Shown here piece after piece: positions 28,862 to 37,642 of a stretch of 64,000 nt of DNA. Source of the DNA: Streptomyces sp. PT12 (lineage in GTDB: Bacteria > Actinomycetota > Actinomycetes > Streptomycetales > Streptomycetaceae); contig NZ_QEST01000088.1 in assembly GCF_003311645.1 (NCBI RefSeq), positions 124,001 through 188,000 on the forward strand. The letters are read 5' to 3'. The stretch's first letter is position 1. Each line of letters starts with the position of its first letter. Below the pieces are notes generated by a model. It was not told where the DNA came from. It made no database searches and saw only the letters and a list, made by a program, of their open reading frames with translations. The translations under genes and the position numbers were made by a program.

Positions 28862-29677
28862 CTACAGTTCGCCCGGAAGCTCGGCGAGCATATGCAGCTG
28901 CCCGGCGATCGCCCGGAACGCCGGCTGACGGGCGGCTTCCGCTTCGAGCCTGGTCAGGGCGGCGAGAGCGTCGGGCTCCGTGTCCACAAGCGAGCCAGGC
29001 ACGAGATCGGCGAAGACGCGGATGCCATGCACCTCCCCCGGCACCAGACCCGCCTCGCTCACCAGCGACGTCAGCCCCTCCACGGTGAAACGGTGCGGCA
29101 CCGGGTCCGCCTCGCCCCAGCGCCCCGCCGGGTCGGCGAGCGCCCTGCGGGCCTCGGAGAAACGCCCGGCCAGCGCCCGGGAGAGCACCGCGCCGCCCAC
29201 TCCCGCCACCAGCAGACTCACCGTGCCGCCGCCGCGGCGCAGCGCGTCGGCCACCGAGGCCAGCGCGGCGGCGGGCTCCTCCACATACTCGAGCACGCCG
29301 TGGCACAGCACCACGTCGAACGCGTCGCGCCCCGCGACGCTCAGCAGGTCCTGGGTGTCCCCCTGGACGCCCCTGACCCGGCCGCCATCGGCAGAGTCCC
29401 ACGAGACGCCCTCCTCGGCCGCCCTGCGCCCGAGCGCGAAGAGCGCGTCGGGGCTGGGGTCGACCACGGTGACCCGGTGGCCGAGCCCGGCCAGGGGAAC
29501 GGCGAAGCTGCCGCTGCCGCCCCCGGTGTCGAGCACGTCGAGCACCGGCCGCCCCGCGGCCTCGGCGCGCCGCGCGACCGCGTGGCGCAGCACCTCCCAG
29601 GCCACCCCGGCGCGCAGCGCGGCGTGCGGTCCCGGCGTGGGGCCGCCTCGGGCGCTGACCCTCGACTCTGACGGCAT
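28862..29677 (-). CDS. Class I SAM-dependent methyltransferase
   Basis: 271 residues. Rossmann SAM-binding core: VLDVLDTGGGSGSFAVPLAGLG near 45-66 (motif I), VVDPSPDALFALGRRA near 72-87 (acidic loop), and VVLCHGVLEYVEEPAAALASV near 122-142 (post-II). The C-terminal half carries a helical lid. The substrate cannot be told from sequence; the fold resembles CmoM-like and small-molecule methyltransferases. Conserved in this Streptomyces neighbourhood. Confidence 0.85.
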   Translation of the reverse strand: MPSESRVSARGGPTPGPHAALRAGVAWEVLRHAVARRAEAAGRPVLDVLDTGGGSGSFAVPLAGLGHRVTVVDPSPDALFALGRRAAEEGVSWDSADGGRVRGVQGDTQDLLSVAGRDAFDVVLCHGVLEYVEEPAAALASVADALRRGGGTVSLLVAGVGGAVLSRALAGRFSEARRALADPAGRWGEADPVPHRFTVEGLTSLVSEAGLVPGEVHGIRVFADLVPGSLVDTEPDALAALTRLEAEAARQPAFRAIAGQLHMLAELPGEL

Positions 29678-29721
29678 GGCGGTGGTGCTCCTCGGTGTGG
29701 CGTGACGGGGGCCTCACCACC

Positions 29722-30201
29722 CTACTTGCCGCCCTGCTCCCCCTGCCCGCCCCGCTCGCGGTCGGCGCGCAGCATCGGCTGGCGCACCAGCTTCTCCTCC
29801 ACCAGGCGCACGAAGAACCCGGCGGCCCGCGCCAGCTCGTCGGCGTCGGCCCGAGAGACAACTCCCCGGATGCCCGCGTCTATTCGGGCCCGCCGCTTCG
29901 CGCTCGCGGCGAACAGCACGCCCCACTCGGCCAGCTCGGGGGCTATCTCGGGCAGCACCTCCCACACGCCGCGGATCCGGCGCCGCCCGCGGGCCGTCGG
30001 CTCGGGGCGGCCCCTGACGGCGAGCACGGCCGCGGCCGCGCGCAGCGCGGCGAGGTGGGCGGCCACATAGGACTCGCCGGGGTCGGTGAGCGCGGCCGCC
30101 TCGTCGAGGCCGCGCTCCGCCTTGGCGAGCAGGTCGAGCGCGGCCGGCGGCGCGGGAGCCCGGCGCGGCACAGGGTGCACATCGGTCGGGAGTCCGTTCA
30201 T
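29722..30201 (-). CDS. SAV_6107-type HEPN-domain protein
   Basis: 159 residues, mainly alpha-helical, with a Pro/Ala-rich start, a helical HEPN-like core (LDLLAKAERGLDEAA near 23-37, SYVAAHLAALRAAAAVL near 45-61) and a basic/Gly/Gln tail. The actinobacterial SAV_6107 family is classed as HEPN from its helix pattern. The typical R-x4-6-H RNase motif is not obvious, so RNase activity should not be assumed. The ATG at 30201 has GGAGG seven bases upstream. The upstream 620 bp are gene-poor. Confidence 0.8.
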   Translation of the reverse strand: MNGLPTDVHPVPRRAPAPPAALDLLAKAERGLDEAAALTDPGESYVAAHLAALRAAAAVLAVRGRPEPTARGRRRIRGVWEVLPEIAPELAEWGVLFAASAKRRARIDAGIRGVVSRADADELARAAGFFVRLVEEKLVRQPMLRADRERGGQGEQGGK

Positions 30202-30821
30202 GACGAGCCTCCAGTCAGTCGTCACTCGCGTCGTACAGCGTCGTGCGTGGAAGCCAGCGTGTGCTGATTCCGCGCGGATTGCGCATCTGTGCACATGGTG
30301 ACCCATGGCACTGACAATCCGTCGGGAGCGGCCCTGACGTGGGAAGGCCGGGACTGGACACCGAGCCGTGGTGCCCCGGGCGCGCGTGGCGCGCGGCGCT
30401 CGCCGAACCGCGCGGTGACCTCCCGCGGGTAGTGGAGGAGGTGCCTGAAGAGGGCGTGGCCCAAAGGGGAGTTCGCGCCGGGCATCGACGCCTGGCCGAC
30501 CGCGCGGGCTCGGGCCGCTGCGCGGCCGGCTCGCCGGGGGCGGAGGGCCATGACGGAACGCCCTCCGCTCCCCGGTGAGTTCCCCCACCCCGGGTATGGC
30601 CGAGCTCCTGTGCCCTGCGCCGCCCCGTGTCGGCGGTCCGGCCCACGGGCTCTGCCGCGCCTCACTCTTCCGTGACGCGCGGCCGCTTCCCTCCGTCGTG
30701 CTACTCAGGGGGTACTCAACCGGGTACTCAGGTGCCCCGCTCCCGACGCACGCCGAACGGCGGCCACTTCGGGGGCCGTTGAGGGGAGCGGGGAGCGGGA
30801 AGGGGGCGGACGACCGGCCGG
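30202..30821. other. 620 bp interval without a confidently assigned gene
   Basis: Between the HEPN gene and the 3' end of the next minus-strand gene. It contains one possible small minus-strand ORF (30222-30551, 109 codons, ATG preceded by GGAGGG). Its first half has streptomycete-like G/C third positions (peptide NSPLGHALFRHLLHYPREV), but its second half drifts to mixed third positions and resembles nothing I recognise. Phased TACTCA repeats lie at 30702-30730. A short dyad CGGAGGG/CCCTCCG surrounds 30541-30567. Otherwise I see nothing. Confidence 0.5.
30702..30730 (-). repeat. Three phased direct repeats of TGAGTA (TACTCA on plus strand)
   Basis: TACTCA occurs at 30702-30707, 30713-30718 and 30725-30730, i.e. 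at 11 and 12 base spacing; the last two copies extend to GGTACTCA. Helical phasing suggests binding sites for a protein on one face of DNA, directing minus-strand transcription toward the HEPN gene. No known motif is matched with certainty. Confidence 0.5.
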
Positions 30822-31787
30822 TCAGTACCGCTGGTCGTCGGAGTAGTAGTAGCCCTGGCCCGCCGATGGGCCGTATCCGTCGTGCCGGGGGTAGTCATGG
30901 GCCTGCTGCTGTGGCTGCTGTGGCTGCTGTGGGGGGTAGCCATAGCCGGGGTCCGGCAGGTCGGGAACGGGGCTCTCGCGCTGCTGCGGCACCCACACGC
31001 CGCCGGGCGGCGTCTCCTGGTAGTAGGTGTCGGAGGCGGCGGGCCAGGGCGCGCCCGCGTGCTCGTCGGCGGGGGCCGGGGGCCCCGCGTAGTCGGCCGC
31101 GTAGTCAGCGGCGTAGGTGGCGGCGTACTGCTGGTGCTCGGGGGCGTACGGCTCGGCGCCGTAGTCCTGCTGCGGGGCGCCCCAGCCCTGGGCCTCGGCG
31201 GGGTAGTCGCCCTGGTAACTCCCGTAGCCCACCGCGGTGGTGGCGTAGGGGTCCTGGTAGACGTCGGCGGTCTCCCGCGCCCGGTCCCCGTATATCTCGC
31301 CGCCGTCACCCGCGTACGCGGCGAAGCCCTCGGCGGGCGTCTCGTCCGGCATGGGCGGGACACCCGGCGCCTCGGGGACGCCGGGGGCGTCCGGCGGCGG
31401 CGGGGGAACGTCCGCCCCCTCGACCGCCCCCTCGACCGCCTCGTCGACCGCGCCATCGGCCGCGCCGTCGGGAACGGCGGGCATCGGCCGTACGCCGCCC
31501 GCCCCTTCACGCCTGCGCCTGCTGGTGCCCGGCTTGCCGCCGAGCGCCCAGCCGGTCGAGAAGCCGCGGCGGAACGAGAGGGTGACAAACGTCTGGCCGG
31601 TGGCGAACGCGACCGCGCCCACCGCGATCAGCGGCACATGGGACAGGACGACGCCGATCACGACGCCGAGGAACCCGCAGAACGCCACGAGCCGCCAGCG
31701 CAGCCGCGCCTTGTACTGGAGCAGGACCTCTCCGAGCAGCCACAGGGCCACGATGCCAAAAGCGATGTAGAGGACCGTCCAGCCCAT
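30822..31787 (-). CDS. Membrane protein with long Pro/Tyr/Gln-rich cytoplasmic tail
   Basis: 321 residues. Three closely spaced membrane segments occupy about residues 4-24, 31-50 and 52-70. The rest (about 85-321) is low complexity: Pro/Ala/Asp/Glu-rich first, then Tyr/Gln/Ala/Gly-rich with QQPQQPQQQ near 300 and a YYYSDDQRY end. The ATG at 31787 is preceded by GGAGAGGGG. A homologue occupies the same place next to metF in other Streptomyces as far as I recall; no function is known. The tail looks intrinsically disordered. Confidence 0.8.
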   Translation of the reverse strand: MGWTVLYIAFGIVALWLLGEVLLQYKARLRWRLVAFCGFLGVVIGVVLSHVPLIAVGAVAFATGQTFVTLSFRRGFSTGWALGGKPGTSRRRREGAGGVRPMPAVPDGAADGAVDEAVEGAVEGADVPPPPPDAPGVPEAPGVPPMPDETPAEGFAAYAGDGGEIYGDRARETADVYQDPYATTAVGYGSYQGDYPAEAQGWGAPQQDYGAEPYAPEHQQYAATYAADYAADYAGPPAPADEHAGAPWPAASDTYYQETPPGGVWVPQQRESPVPDLPDPGYGYPPQQPQQPQQQAHDYPRHDGYGPSAGQGYYYSDDQRY

Positions 31788-31806
31788 TACGCCCCTCTCC
31801 AGTGAC

Positions 31807-32733
31807 CTAGGTCCGCTGGTGCAGACCCAGATTCTTGTAGACGTCCAGCGTCGCCGTGGAGTGCACCGACGTGTTCAGGGTGATGAAGTGGATCCCTGGG
31901 ATGTCCTCCTCCATCAGCCTCGCGCACAACTCCGTGGCGAAATCGATCCCGACCGAGCGTACAGCCATCGGGTCGTCTTTGACCGCGAGGATGCGCCTTT
32001 CCAGATCGGGCGGGAACGTCGTGTTGCTGAGCTGGGTGAAGCGCTCGATCTGCCGGACGCTGGTGATCGGCATCACCTCGGGGATGATGGGCGTCTCACA
32101 GCCCGCGGCGGCCACGCGGTCGCGCAACCGCAGGTAGTCCTCGGGGTAGAAGAACATCTGCGTGATCGCGTAGTCGGCGCCCGCGCGGCACTTGGCGACA
32201 AAGTGCCGGATGTCGCTCTCCCAGTCGGTGGACCTGGGGTGCATCTCGGGAAACGCCGCGACGCCCACGCAGAAGTCGCCCGACTCCTTGATGAGACCGA
32301 CCAGTTCGGCGGCGTAGCTGATCCCCTCGGGGTGCCGCGTCCACTCCCCCATCGGGTCGCCCGGCGGGTCGCCGCGCAGCGCCAGCATGTTCCTGATGCC
32401 GGCGCCCGCGTACTGGCCCACGATGTTCCGCAGCTCGGCCACCGAGTGGTTGACCGCGGTGAGATGGGCGACGGGCGTCAGCGTGGTCTCGGCGGCGATC
32501 CGCTCGGTGGCCCGCACGGTCCGCTCCCTGGACGAGCCGCCCGCGCCATAGGTCACGGAGACGAACGTCGGGCCCACCGCCTCCACCCGGCGAATGGCGC
32601 TCCACAGGGTGCGCTCGCCCCTCTCGGTCTTCGGCGGGCTGAACTCGAAGGAGTAGGAGCGCTCCCCCGCCGCGAGCAGGTCTCGCACGGTCGGCGCGCG
32701 CCCGGTCATCCTGCTGGCAATCCCTAGGGCCAT
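31807..32733 (-). CDS. metF: 5,10-methylenetetrahydrofolate reductase
   Basis: Flavin enzyme that reduces 5,10-methylene-THF to 5-methyl-THF for methionine synthesis. 308 residues, TIM barrel. Signatures: [17 protein letters not shown] near 29-45 (catalytic Glu), [15 protein letters not shown] near 60-74, [11 protein letters not shown] near 115-125, and [14 protein letters not shown] near 190-203. The ATG at 32733 ([11 protein letters not shown]) is used; a second ATG 24 bases on is possible. It starts 10 bp after the thiE stop, so the two are probably cotranscribed. Confidence 0.96.
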   Translation of the reverse strand: MALGIASRMTGRAPTVRDLLAAGERSYSFEFSPPKTERGERTLWSAIRRVEAVGPTFVSVTYGAGGSSRERTVRATERIAAETTLTPVAHLTAVNHSVAELRNIVGQYAGAGIRNMLALRGDPPGDPMGEWTRHPEGISYAAELVGLIKESGDFCVGVAAFPEMHPRSTDWESDIRHFVAKCRAGADYAITQMFFYPEDYLRLRDRVAAAGCETPIIPEVMPITSVRQIERFTQLSNTTFPPDLERRILAVKDDPMAVRSVGIDFATELCARLMEEDIPGIHFITLNTSVHSTATLDVYKNLGLHQRT

Positions 32734-32743
32734 GTGACGAAGG

Positions 32744-33415
32744 CTACCCGGAACGGGCCGCCAGCCCCGGTCCGCGTCCGGGGAGCGGACGCTCGCGCAG
32801 CCGCCGCGCCAGGGCCGCCGCCGCCTCGGCCGGGTCGTCCGCCTCGGTGACGGCGCGCACGACCACGACCCGGCGGGCGCCCGCGTCGAGCACCGCGTCC
32901 AGGGTCCCCGCGTCGATGCCGCCGATGGCGAACCACGGGCGGTCACCCGCGGTCGCCGCGGCGTGGCGCACCAGGGGCAGCCCGGGGGCGGGGCGGCCCG
33001 GCTTGGTCGGGGTGGGCCAGCAGGGGCCCGTGCAGAAGTAGTCCACGCGGGGGTCGGCGACGGCGGCGTCCACCTCGGCCTCCGCGTGCGTGGAGCGCCC
33101 GATCAGCACGCCGTCGCCGAGGATGGCCCGGGCGGCGGCCACCGGCAGGTCCCCCTGGCCCAGGTGCAGGATGTCGGGCCCGGCCGCGTGCGCCACGTCC
33201 GCCCGGTCGTTGACCGCGAGGAGCCGGCCGTGCCGCCGGCAGGCGTCGGCGAACACGGCCAGGTGCTCCAGCTCCTCGGCTGCCTCAAGCGTCTTGTCGC
33301 GCAGCTGCACGATGTCCACGCCCGCGGCGAGCACCGCGTCGAGGAACCCCGGCAGATCGCCCTGCCGCTTTCTGGCGTCCGTGCACAGATAGAGCCGGGC
33401 GTCGGCGAGCCGCAT
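32744..33415 (-). CDS. thiE: Thiamine-phosphate synthase
   Basis: Couples HMP pyrophosphate and thiazole phosphate to thiamine phosphate. 223 residues, TIM barrel. Signatures: [13 protein letters not shown] (about 27-39), [28 protein letters not shown] (about 62-88), [11 protein letters not shown] (about 100-110), [11 protein letters not shown] and the phosphate loop [28 protein letters not shown] near the C-terminus. The ATG at 33415 has GAGGGGG upstream. No TPP riboswitch is visible ahead of it, unlike the thiO operon 6 kb away. Confidence 0.96.
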   Translation of the reverse strand: MRLADARLYLCTDARKRQGDLPGFLDAVLAAGVDIVQLRDKTLEAAEELEHLAVFADACRRHGRLLAVNDRADVAHAAGPDILHLGQGDLPVAAARAILGDGVLIGRSTHAEAEVDAAVADPRVDYFCTGPCWPTPTKPGRPAPGLPLVRHAAATAGDRPWFAIGGIDAGTLDAVLDAGARRVVVVRAVTEADDPAEAAAALARRLRERPLPGRGPGLAARSG

Positions 33416-33469
33416 GGGGTCCCCCTCAACGTTCGGGTGGCGGGGCGTTCGGATCACATGGCGTTCACA

Positions 33470-33835
33470 TCACACGGCGAGCGCCTGGGCGCGGCGCTTC
33501 ACCTCCGTGCCCCGATTCTCGCGCAGCGCGTCGGCGGGCGTGCCGGGGAGGCTGTCGTCGGGCGTGAAGAGCCACTCCAGCATCTCCTCGTCCGTGAAGC
33601 CGTCGTCGCGCAGCAGCGTCAGGGTGCCGGCCAGGCCCTTGACGATCTTGCCGCCGCCGACGAAGGCAGCGGGCACCTGGAGGACACGATTCTCGCCCCT
33701 GCGCACGGCGATGAGCTGGCCCTCCTTGACCAGCTGCCGGACGCGGGTCACCTCGACGCCGAGCTCATCGGCGACATCGGGAACGGTGAGCCAGGCGGGC
33801 ACGAGAGCGTCGGTCTTCGCATCAATCTCGGTCAC
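33470..33835 (-). CDS. Rv2175c-family DNA-binding protein
   Basis: 121 residues. A winged-helix/helix-turn-helix at the N-terminus (WLTVPDVADELGVEVTRVRQLVKEGQL, about 14-40) and a compact C-terminal domain with DGFTDEEMLEWLFTPDDSLPGTP near 80-102. This is the Rv2175c family; in Mycobacterium tuberculosis the homologue binds DNA and is phosphorylated by PknL at an N-terminal Thr. Here Thr2 and Thr8 are available. GTG start at 33835 is the most likely; no strong ribosome site is seen. Confidence 0.88.
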   Translation of the reverse strand: MTEIDAKTDALVPAWLTVPDVADELGVEVTRVRQLVKEGQLIAVRRGENRVLQVPAAFVGGGKIVKGLAGTLTLLRDDGFTDEEMLEWLFTPDDSLPGTPADALRENRGTEVKRRAQALAV

Positions 33836-33867
33836 ACGTCCAGCCTGCCACCTTCCACCGACAGCCG

Positions 33868-35070
33868 TCAGCGGGCGGCGGCCCTGAGTGGTACGGACGG
33901 GTCGGCGGCCCGCTCCGGGTCGAGCGCGGCGCCGCGTTCCAGCAGGCGGCGGCCCTGGGACAGGTCGCGGGGGCGGTCCACGGCGAGGAACGCCGTGAGC
34001 GCACCGCCATCGCCGAGCCACAGGGCCGTCCAGCCGGGCTCCCCTGGGTCGCCACGCCACAGCAGGGCGTCGGAGGGGCCGCGCAGCCCCGCGTGGGCCA
34101 CATACCGGCCGAACTGCTCGGACCAGAAGTACGGCACCGGGTCGTGGACGGCGTCCCGGCCCAGGATCCCCGCGGCCACGGTGGCGGGACCGGTCATGGC
34201 GTTGTCCCAGTGGTGGATCAGCAGCCGCCTGCCGCCGTAGCGGGCGGCGGGGTAGGACGCGCAGTCGCCGACCGCCCAGACACCGGGCGCCGAGGCGCGC
34301 AGGGCGGCGTCGGCGGCGACCGAGCCGTCGGCGGCCAGCTCGACGCCCGAGCCCGCGAGCCAGCCGGTGGCCGGGCGCGAGCCGACCCCGACCAGCACGG
34401 CGTCCGCGCCGACCACGGTGCCGTCGGCCAGCTCGACCTCGCCGTCGTGGACGGCGGTCACGGGCGAGCCGGTGCGCAGCTCGGCGCCCGCGTCGGCGTA
34501 CCAGCGGCGCATCGGCGCGGTGACCTCGGCGGGCAGCGCGCCCGCGAGCGGCTGGCGCCCCGCCTCGACCACGGTCACCCGGCAGCCGGCGGCGCGCGCC
34601 GCCGTGGCCACCTCGGCGCCGATCCAGCCCGCTCCCACCGCGACCACGCTGCCGCCCGCTTCCAGGACGGGCCTCAGGCGGCGCGCGTCGTCGAGGGTGC
34701 GCAGGGTGTGCACATTCGCGAGCCCCCCGGTGCCGGGCAACGCGACGGGCTCGGCGCCCGTGGCCAGCACCAGGTGGTCATAGGGCACCGGGCCGGCGTC
34801 GGTCTCCAGCACCCGGGCGTCGGCGCGCAGGCCCGTGGCGGTGCGGCCGAGTGCGAGCTCGACGCCCAGGGCCGCGAAGTCCATGTCGAGATCGGTGCGT
34901 TCGGCGGTGCCGAGCAGCAGCTCCTTGGACAGCGGGGGGCGGTCGTAGGGCGGGTGGGTCTCCGCCCCGACGAGCGTGACCGGACCGGCCCAGCCGCGCT
35001 CCCTCAGCCGGGCCGCGGTGTGCGCCCCCGCGAGACCCGCTCCCACCACGACCACACCGGACTCACTCAC
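33868..35070 (-). CDS. FAD-dependent ferredoxin-reductase-type oxidoreductase
   Basis: 400 residues with the two-dinucleotide fold. FAD loop VVVVGAGLAGAHTAARL at 5-21, the second FAD block VPYDHLVLATGAEP near 95, the NAD(P)H loop VVAVGAGWIGAEVATAARAAG near 140-160, and the terminal FAD motif GVWAVGDCASYP near 268. The C-terminal reductase domain contains HHWDNAM and PYFWSEQFGRYV, typical of ferredoxin/rubredoxin reductases of the BphA4 type. The electron partner is not encoded nearby. The GTG at 35070 is 31 bp from the divergent LacI gene, so the promoters overlap. Confidence 0.9.
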   Translation of the reverse strand: MSESGVVVVGAGLAGAHTAARLRERGWAGPVTLVGAETHPPYDRPPLSKELLLGTAERTDLDMDFAALGVELALGRTATGLRADARVLETDAGPVPYDHLVLATGAEPVALPGTGGLANVHTLRTLDDARRLRPVLEAGGSVVAVGAGWIGAEVATAARAAGCRVTVVEAGRQPLAGALPAEVTAPMRRWYADAGAELRTGSPVTAVHDGEVELADGTVVGADAVLVGVGSRPATGWLAGSGVELAADGSVAADAALRASAPGVWAVGDCASYPAARYGGRRLLIHHWDNAMTGPATVAAGILGRDAVHDPVPYFWSEQFGRYVAHAGLRGPSDALLWRGDPGEPGWTALWLGDGGALTAFLAVDRPRDLSQGRRLLERGAALDPERAADPSVPLRAAAR

Positions 35071-35101
35071 GCGCCCCAGCGTACGAGGGTATAAAGGCGG
35101 G

Positions 35102-36154
35102 GTGACTCCGGAGCCCTCCTCGTCCTCCAGGCCCGTCACCCTGGAGGACGTGGCCCGCGTCGCCGGGGTGTCCCGCGCCACCGTGTCACGCGTGATCAAC
35201 GGCGAGGCCACCGTCGACCCCAGGCTGCGCAAGCTGGTCGACGAGGCCATCGCGCGGACGCGTTACGTGCCCAACCGCGCGGCGCGTTCGCTGGTGACGC
35301 GGCGCACCGACTCGGTCGCGCTGGTCGTCTCCGAGCGCGAACAGCGCGAGGTAACGGGCCCGTTCGTGGGCCGGATCTTCTCCGACCCCTACTTCGGGCG
35401 CGTGGTCGGCGGGCTGCTCGAGGTGGCCAGGCCGCGCGGGGTGCAGATGGTGCTGCTCCTCGCGGACGACGAGCCGTCCCGCACCCAGCTGCTCGGCTAT
35501 CTCCAGCAGGGGCACGTGGACGGGGTGGTGCTGATCTCCTCGCACGCCGACGACCCGCTGCCCGGGCTGCTCGCGCGCACGGCGCTGCCCGCGGTGCTCG
35601 CGGGGCGGCCGGCGACGCCGCTCTCGCTGACCTCGGTGGACGCCGACCAGCGGGCGGGCGCGCGGCTCGCGGCCGAGCACCTGGCGGCGACCGGGCGGCG
35701 GCGCGTCGCGGCGATCGCGGGGCCGCAGGACATGACGGCGGCGCGCGAGCGGCTCGCGGGGTTCCTCGCGGCCGCGAAGGAGCGCGGCCTGGCCGAAGTG
35801 GTCTGGACGGAGGGGGACTTCACCCAGGCGAGCGGCACATCGGGGATGCAGCGGCTGCTCGGGCTGCGGCCCGATCTCGACGCGGTGTTCGTCGCCTCCG
35901 ACCTGATGGCGCTCGGCGCGGTGGCGGCGCTGCACCGGCAGGGCAGGCGGGTGCCCGACGACGTGGCCGTGGTGGGCTTCGACGACAGCAGCTCGGCGCT
36001 CGCCTGCGACCCGCCGCTGACGACGGTCAGGCAGCCGGTGGAGGAGATGGCCGCGGAGATGGCCAGGCTGCTGCTGCGCCAGATCGACACGGGGGAACGT
36101 CCCCTGCCCTCGGTCGTGTTCCACCCCGAGCTGGTGATCCGGCAGAGCGGCTGA
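35102..36154 (+). CDS. LacI-family transcriptional regulator
   Basis: 350 residues. N-terminal LacI helix-turn-helix VTLEDVARVAGVSRATVSRV (about 12-31) with hinge helix NRAARSLVTRRTDSVALVV near 58-76, then a periplasmic-binding-like sugar-sensing domain to the C-terminus (VAVVGFDDSSSALACDPPLTTV near 288). The GTG at 35102 follows a TATAAA-containing stretch (35091), so the transcript may have a very short leader. It converges on the GH16 gene. The GAGAGCGCTCTC palindromes upstream of the DUF1996-DUF305-GH16 set are the natural candidate operators; the ligand would then be a glucan oligosaccharide (inference). Confidence 0.92.
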   Translation: MTPEPSSSSRPVTLEDVARVAGVSRATVSRVINGEATVDPRLRKLVDEAIARTRYVPNRAARSLVTRRTDSVALVVSEREQREVTGPFVGRIFSDPYFGRVVGGLLEVARPRGVQMVLLLADDEPSRTQLLGYLQQGHVDGVVLISSHADDPLPGLLARTALPAVLAGRPATPLSLTSVDADQRAGARLAAEHLAATGRRRVAAIAGPQDMTAARERLAGFLAAAKERGLAEVVWTEGDFTQASGTSGMQRLLGLRPDLDAVFVASDLMALGAVAALHRQGRRVPDDVAVVGFDDSSSALACDPPLTTVRQPVEEMAAEMARLLLRQIDTGERPLPSVVFHPELVIRQSG

Positions 36155-36195
36155 ACGCTCCCGGCGCGCGCTCCGGCGCGCGGCGGGAGCCGTTC
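36153..36195. terminator. Imperfect hairpin between convergent LacI and GH16 genes
   Basis: Arms GAACGCTCCCGGCGCGCGC and GCGCGCGGCGGGAGCCGTTC pair with one bulge and one mismatch around a short TCCG loop. It starts at the LacI stop and ends 13 bases short of the GH16 stop. Confidence 0.6.
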
Positions 36196-36207
36196 ACCGA
36201 TGGCCTT

Positions 36208-37536
36208 TCACTGGTAGACGCGGACGTAGTCCACCCGCATCCGCTGGGGGAAGACCGTGGAGCCGTCGGGCGGGCCCGGCCAGTCGCCGCCCACCGCGGT
36301 GTTGAGGATGATGAAGAAGTCGTGATCGAAGACCCAGGGCCCGACCGTCCTCTCCAGCTCCGCGCGGTCGACGGTGTGCACGACGTTGTCGTCCACGGTG
36401 AACACCATGCCCCGGCTGTCCCACTCCACCGCGTACACGTGGTAATCGGCCGACGCGGGGGCGGGCAGCTCGTGGGAGTCGCCGTAACCGCCACCGCCGT
36501 TGTAGGCGGGGGCGTGCAGCGTGGAGTGCACGGTGTGGGGCTCGTGACCCACGTGCTCCATGATGTCGATCTCGCCGGTGTAGGGCCAGGGGCGGCCCTC
36601 CGAGTAGAAGTCGGAGCCGAGCATCCAGAACGCGGGCCACATGCCGCGCGTGCTGGCCACCTGGATCCTGGCCTCGACGCGGCCGTAGGTGAAGTCGAAC
36701 TTCCCGTAGGTGTTGATCCGGCCCGAGGTGTACTGGCACGTCGTGGAGCCGCTGAGCGGGTCGACGGGGCAGCTCGAGCCCGGCGTCTCCTGGCGGCGTG
36801 ACTCGATGACCAGGGAGCCGTTGCCGTCCAGCGTGGTGTTCTGCCCGTCGGTGTACATCTGGAGCTCGTTGTTGCGCCCGTTGCCCGGGTCCTGGCTCCA
36901 CTTGGCCGGGTCGGGGGTCGCGCCCGCGGGCCCGTCGAACTCGTCGCTCCACACCAGCTGCGGCGGGTCGGCGGGGTCCGGCGGCACGGGCGGTGCCTCG
37001 GGGGCGCCGCCCGTTCCGTACACCTGGAACTCCCACAGCGAGTAGCCGTAGGGGCCCGAGCGCTGTGTGCCGTACATCCGCACATAGCGGCCATCGCCCG
37101 AGACGGCCAGCTCCTCGCGGAAGCCCGCGCCGGTCGTGGTCCGGTAGATGGTCTCCCAGCTCTGGTTGTCGTCCGAGACCTGGATCTCGTACGCGAGGGC
37201 GTTGGCCGGGTCCCACTGGAGGACGACGCGGCTGATGTGCGCGGGGGCGCCCAGGTCGACGGAGATCCAGCCGGGGTCGCTCCAGCCGTTCTCGGGCGAG
37301 GTCGCCCAGCGGCTCGCGGGGTCGAAGTCGAACGCGCGGGCGGGGACGCACTCCCAGCAGTTGCCGTCGTGCTGGCTCGTGGACGCCTGCGCGGGCTTGT
37401 CGTAGGAGAGCAGGACCTCGTCCTGGGCCGCCGCGGAGGGCCCGGCGATGGCGGTGAGGCCGAGGAGCGTCGCCAGCGCGGCGACCAGCGCCGCCAGCGT
37501 GCGCGGCAGGCGCCTCCTCGGTGGGGTGGCATGCAT
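36208..37536 (-). CDS. Secreted GH16 beta-glucanase with F5/8 type C (discoidin) domain
   Basis: 442 residues. Signal peptide about 1-37 (basic start, hydrophobic core, SAAA cleavage region). A discoidin-like carbohydrate-binding domain spans about 45-175 (DPASRWATSPENG, VRMYGTQRSGPYGYSLWEFQVYG). After a short Pro linker the GH16 jelly-roll catalytic domain (about 190-442) carries GEIDIMEH with Glu322 nucleophile, Asp324 and Glu327 acid/base. Trp-rich PAFWMLG and the EIDIMEH-beta-bulge pattern favour laminarinase (endo-1,3-beta-glucanase) over agarase. Last gene of a three-gene minus-strand set; the 106 bp before it holds an 11 bp tandem repeat. Confidence 0.93.
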   Translation of the reverse strand: MHATPPRRRLPRTLAALVAALATLLGLTAIAGPSAAAQDEVLLSYDKPAQASTSQHDGNCWECVPARAFDFDPASRWATSPENGWSDPGWISVDLGAPAHISRVVLQWDPANALAYEIQVSDDNQSWETIYRTTTGAGFREELAVSGDGRYVRMYGTQRSGPYGYSLWEFQVYGTGGAPEAPPVPPDPADPPQLVWSDEFDGPAGATPDPAKWSQDPGNGRNNELQMYTDGQNTTLDGNGSLVIESRRQETPGSSCPVDPLSGSTTCQYTSGRINTYGKFDFTYGRVEARIQVASTRGMWPAFWMLGSDFYSEGRPWPYTGEIDIMEHVGHEPHTVHSTLHAPAYNGGGGYGDSHELPAPASADYHVYAVEWDSRGMVFTVDDNVVHTVDRAELERTVGPWVFDHDFFIILNTAVGGDWPGPPDGSTVFPQRMRVDYVRVYQ

Positions 37537-37557
37537 GATCTCGTCCTGATCCTCTCT

Positions 37558-37621
37558 GGTGGGGGTCCGGTGGGGCTTCGGTGGGGCTTCGGTGGGGGTC
37601 CGGTGGGGGTCCGGTGGGGGG
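37558..37621. repeat. 11 bp tandem repeat array
   Basis: Five full units of GGTGGGGGTCC or GGTGGGGCTTC plus a partial sixth, directly upstream of the GH16 gene in the DUF305-GH16 gap. The plus strand is G-rich with several runs of four or five G. Confidence 0.85.
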
Positions 37622-37642
37622 TGTATCGGGGTGGGGCCGCGT

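Noticed and set aside
30575-31585. Plus-strand frame of 336 codons across the Tyr/Gln-rich membrane protein gene
   Set aside because: Arg/Pro-rich antisense shadow; the minus-strand frame has a ribosome site and membrane segments.
37558-37621. Origin or iteron-type repeats
   Set aside because: The 11 bp units lack an adjacent replication protein gene or AT-rich region and sit in a short gap between cotranscribed genes.
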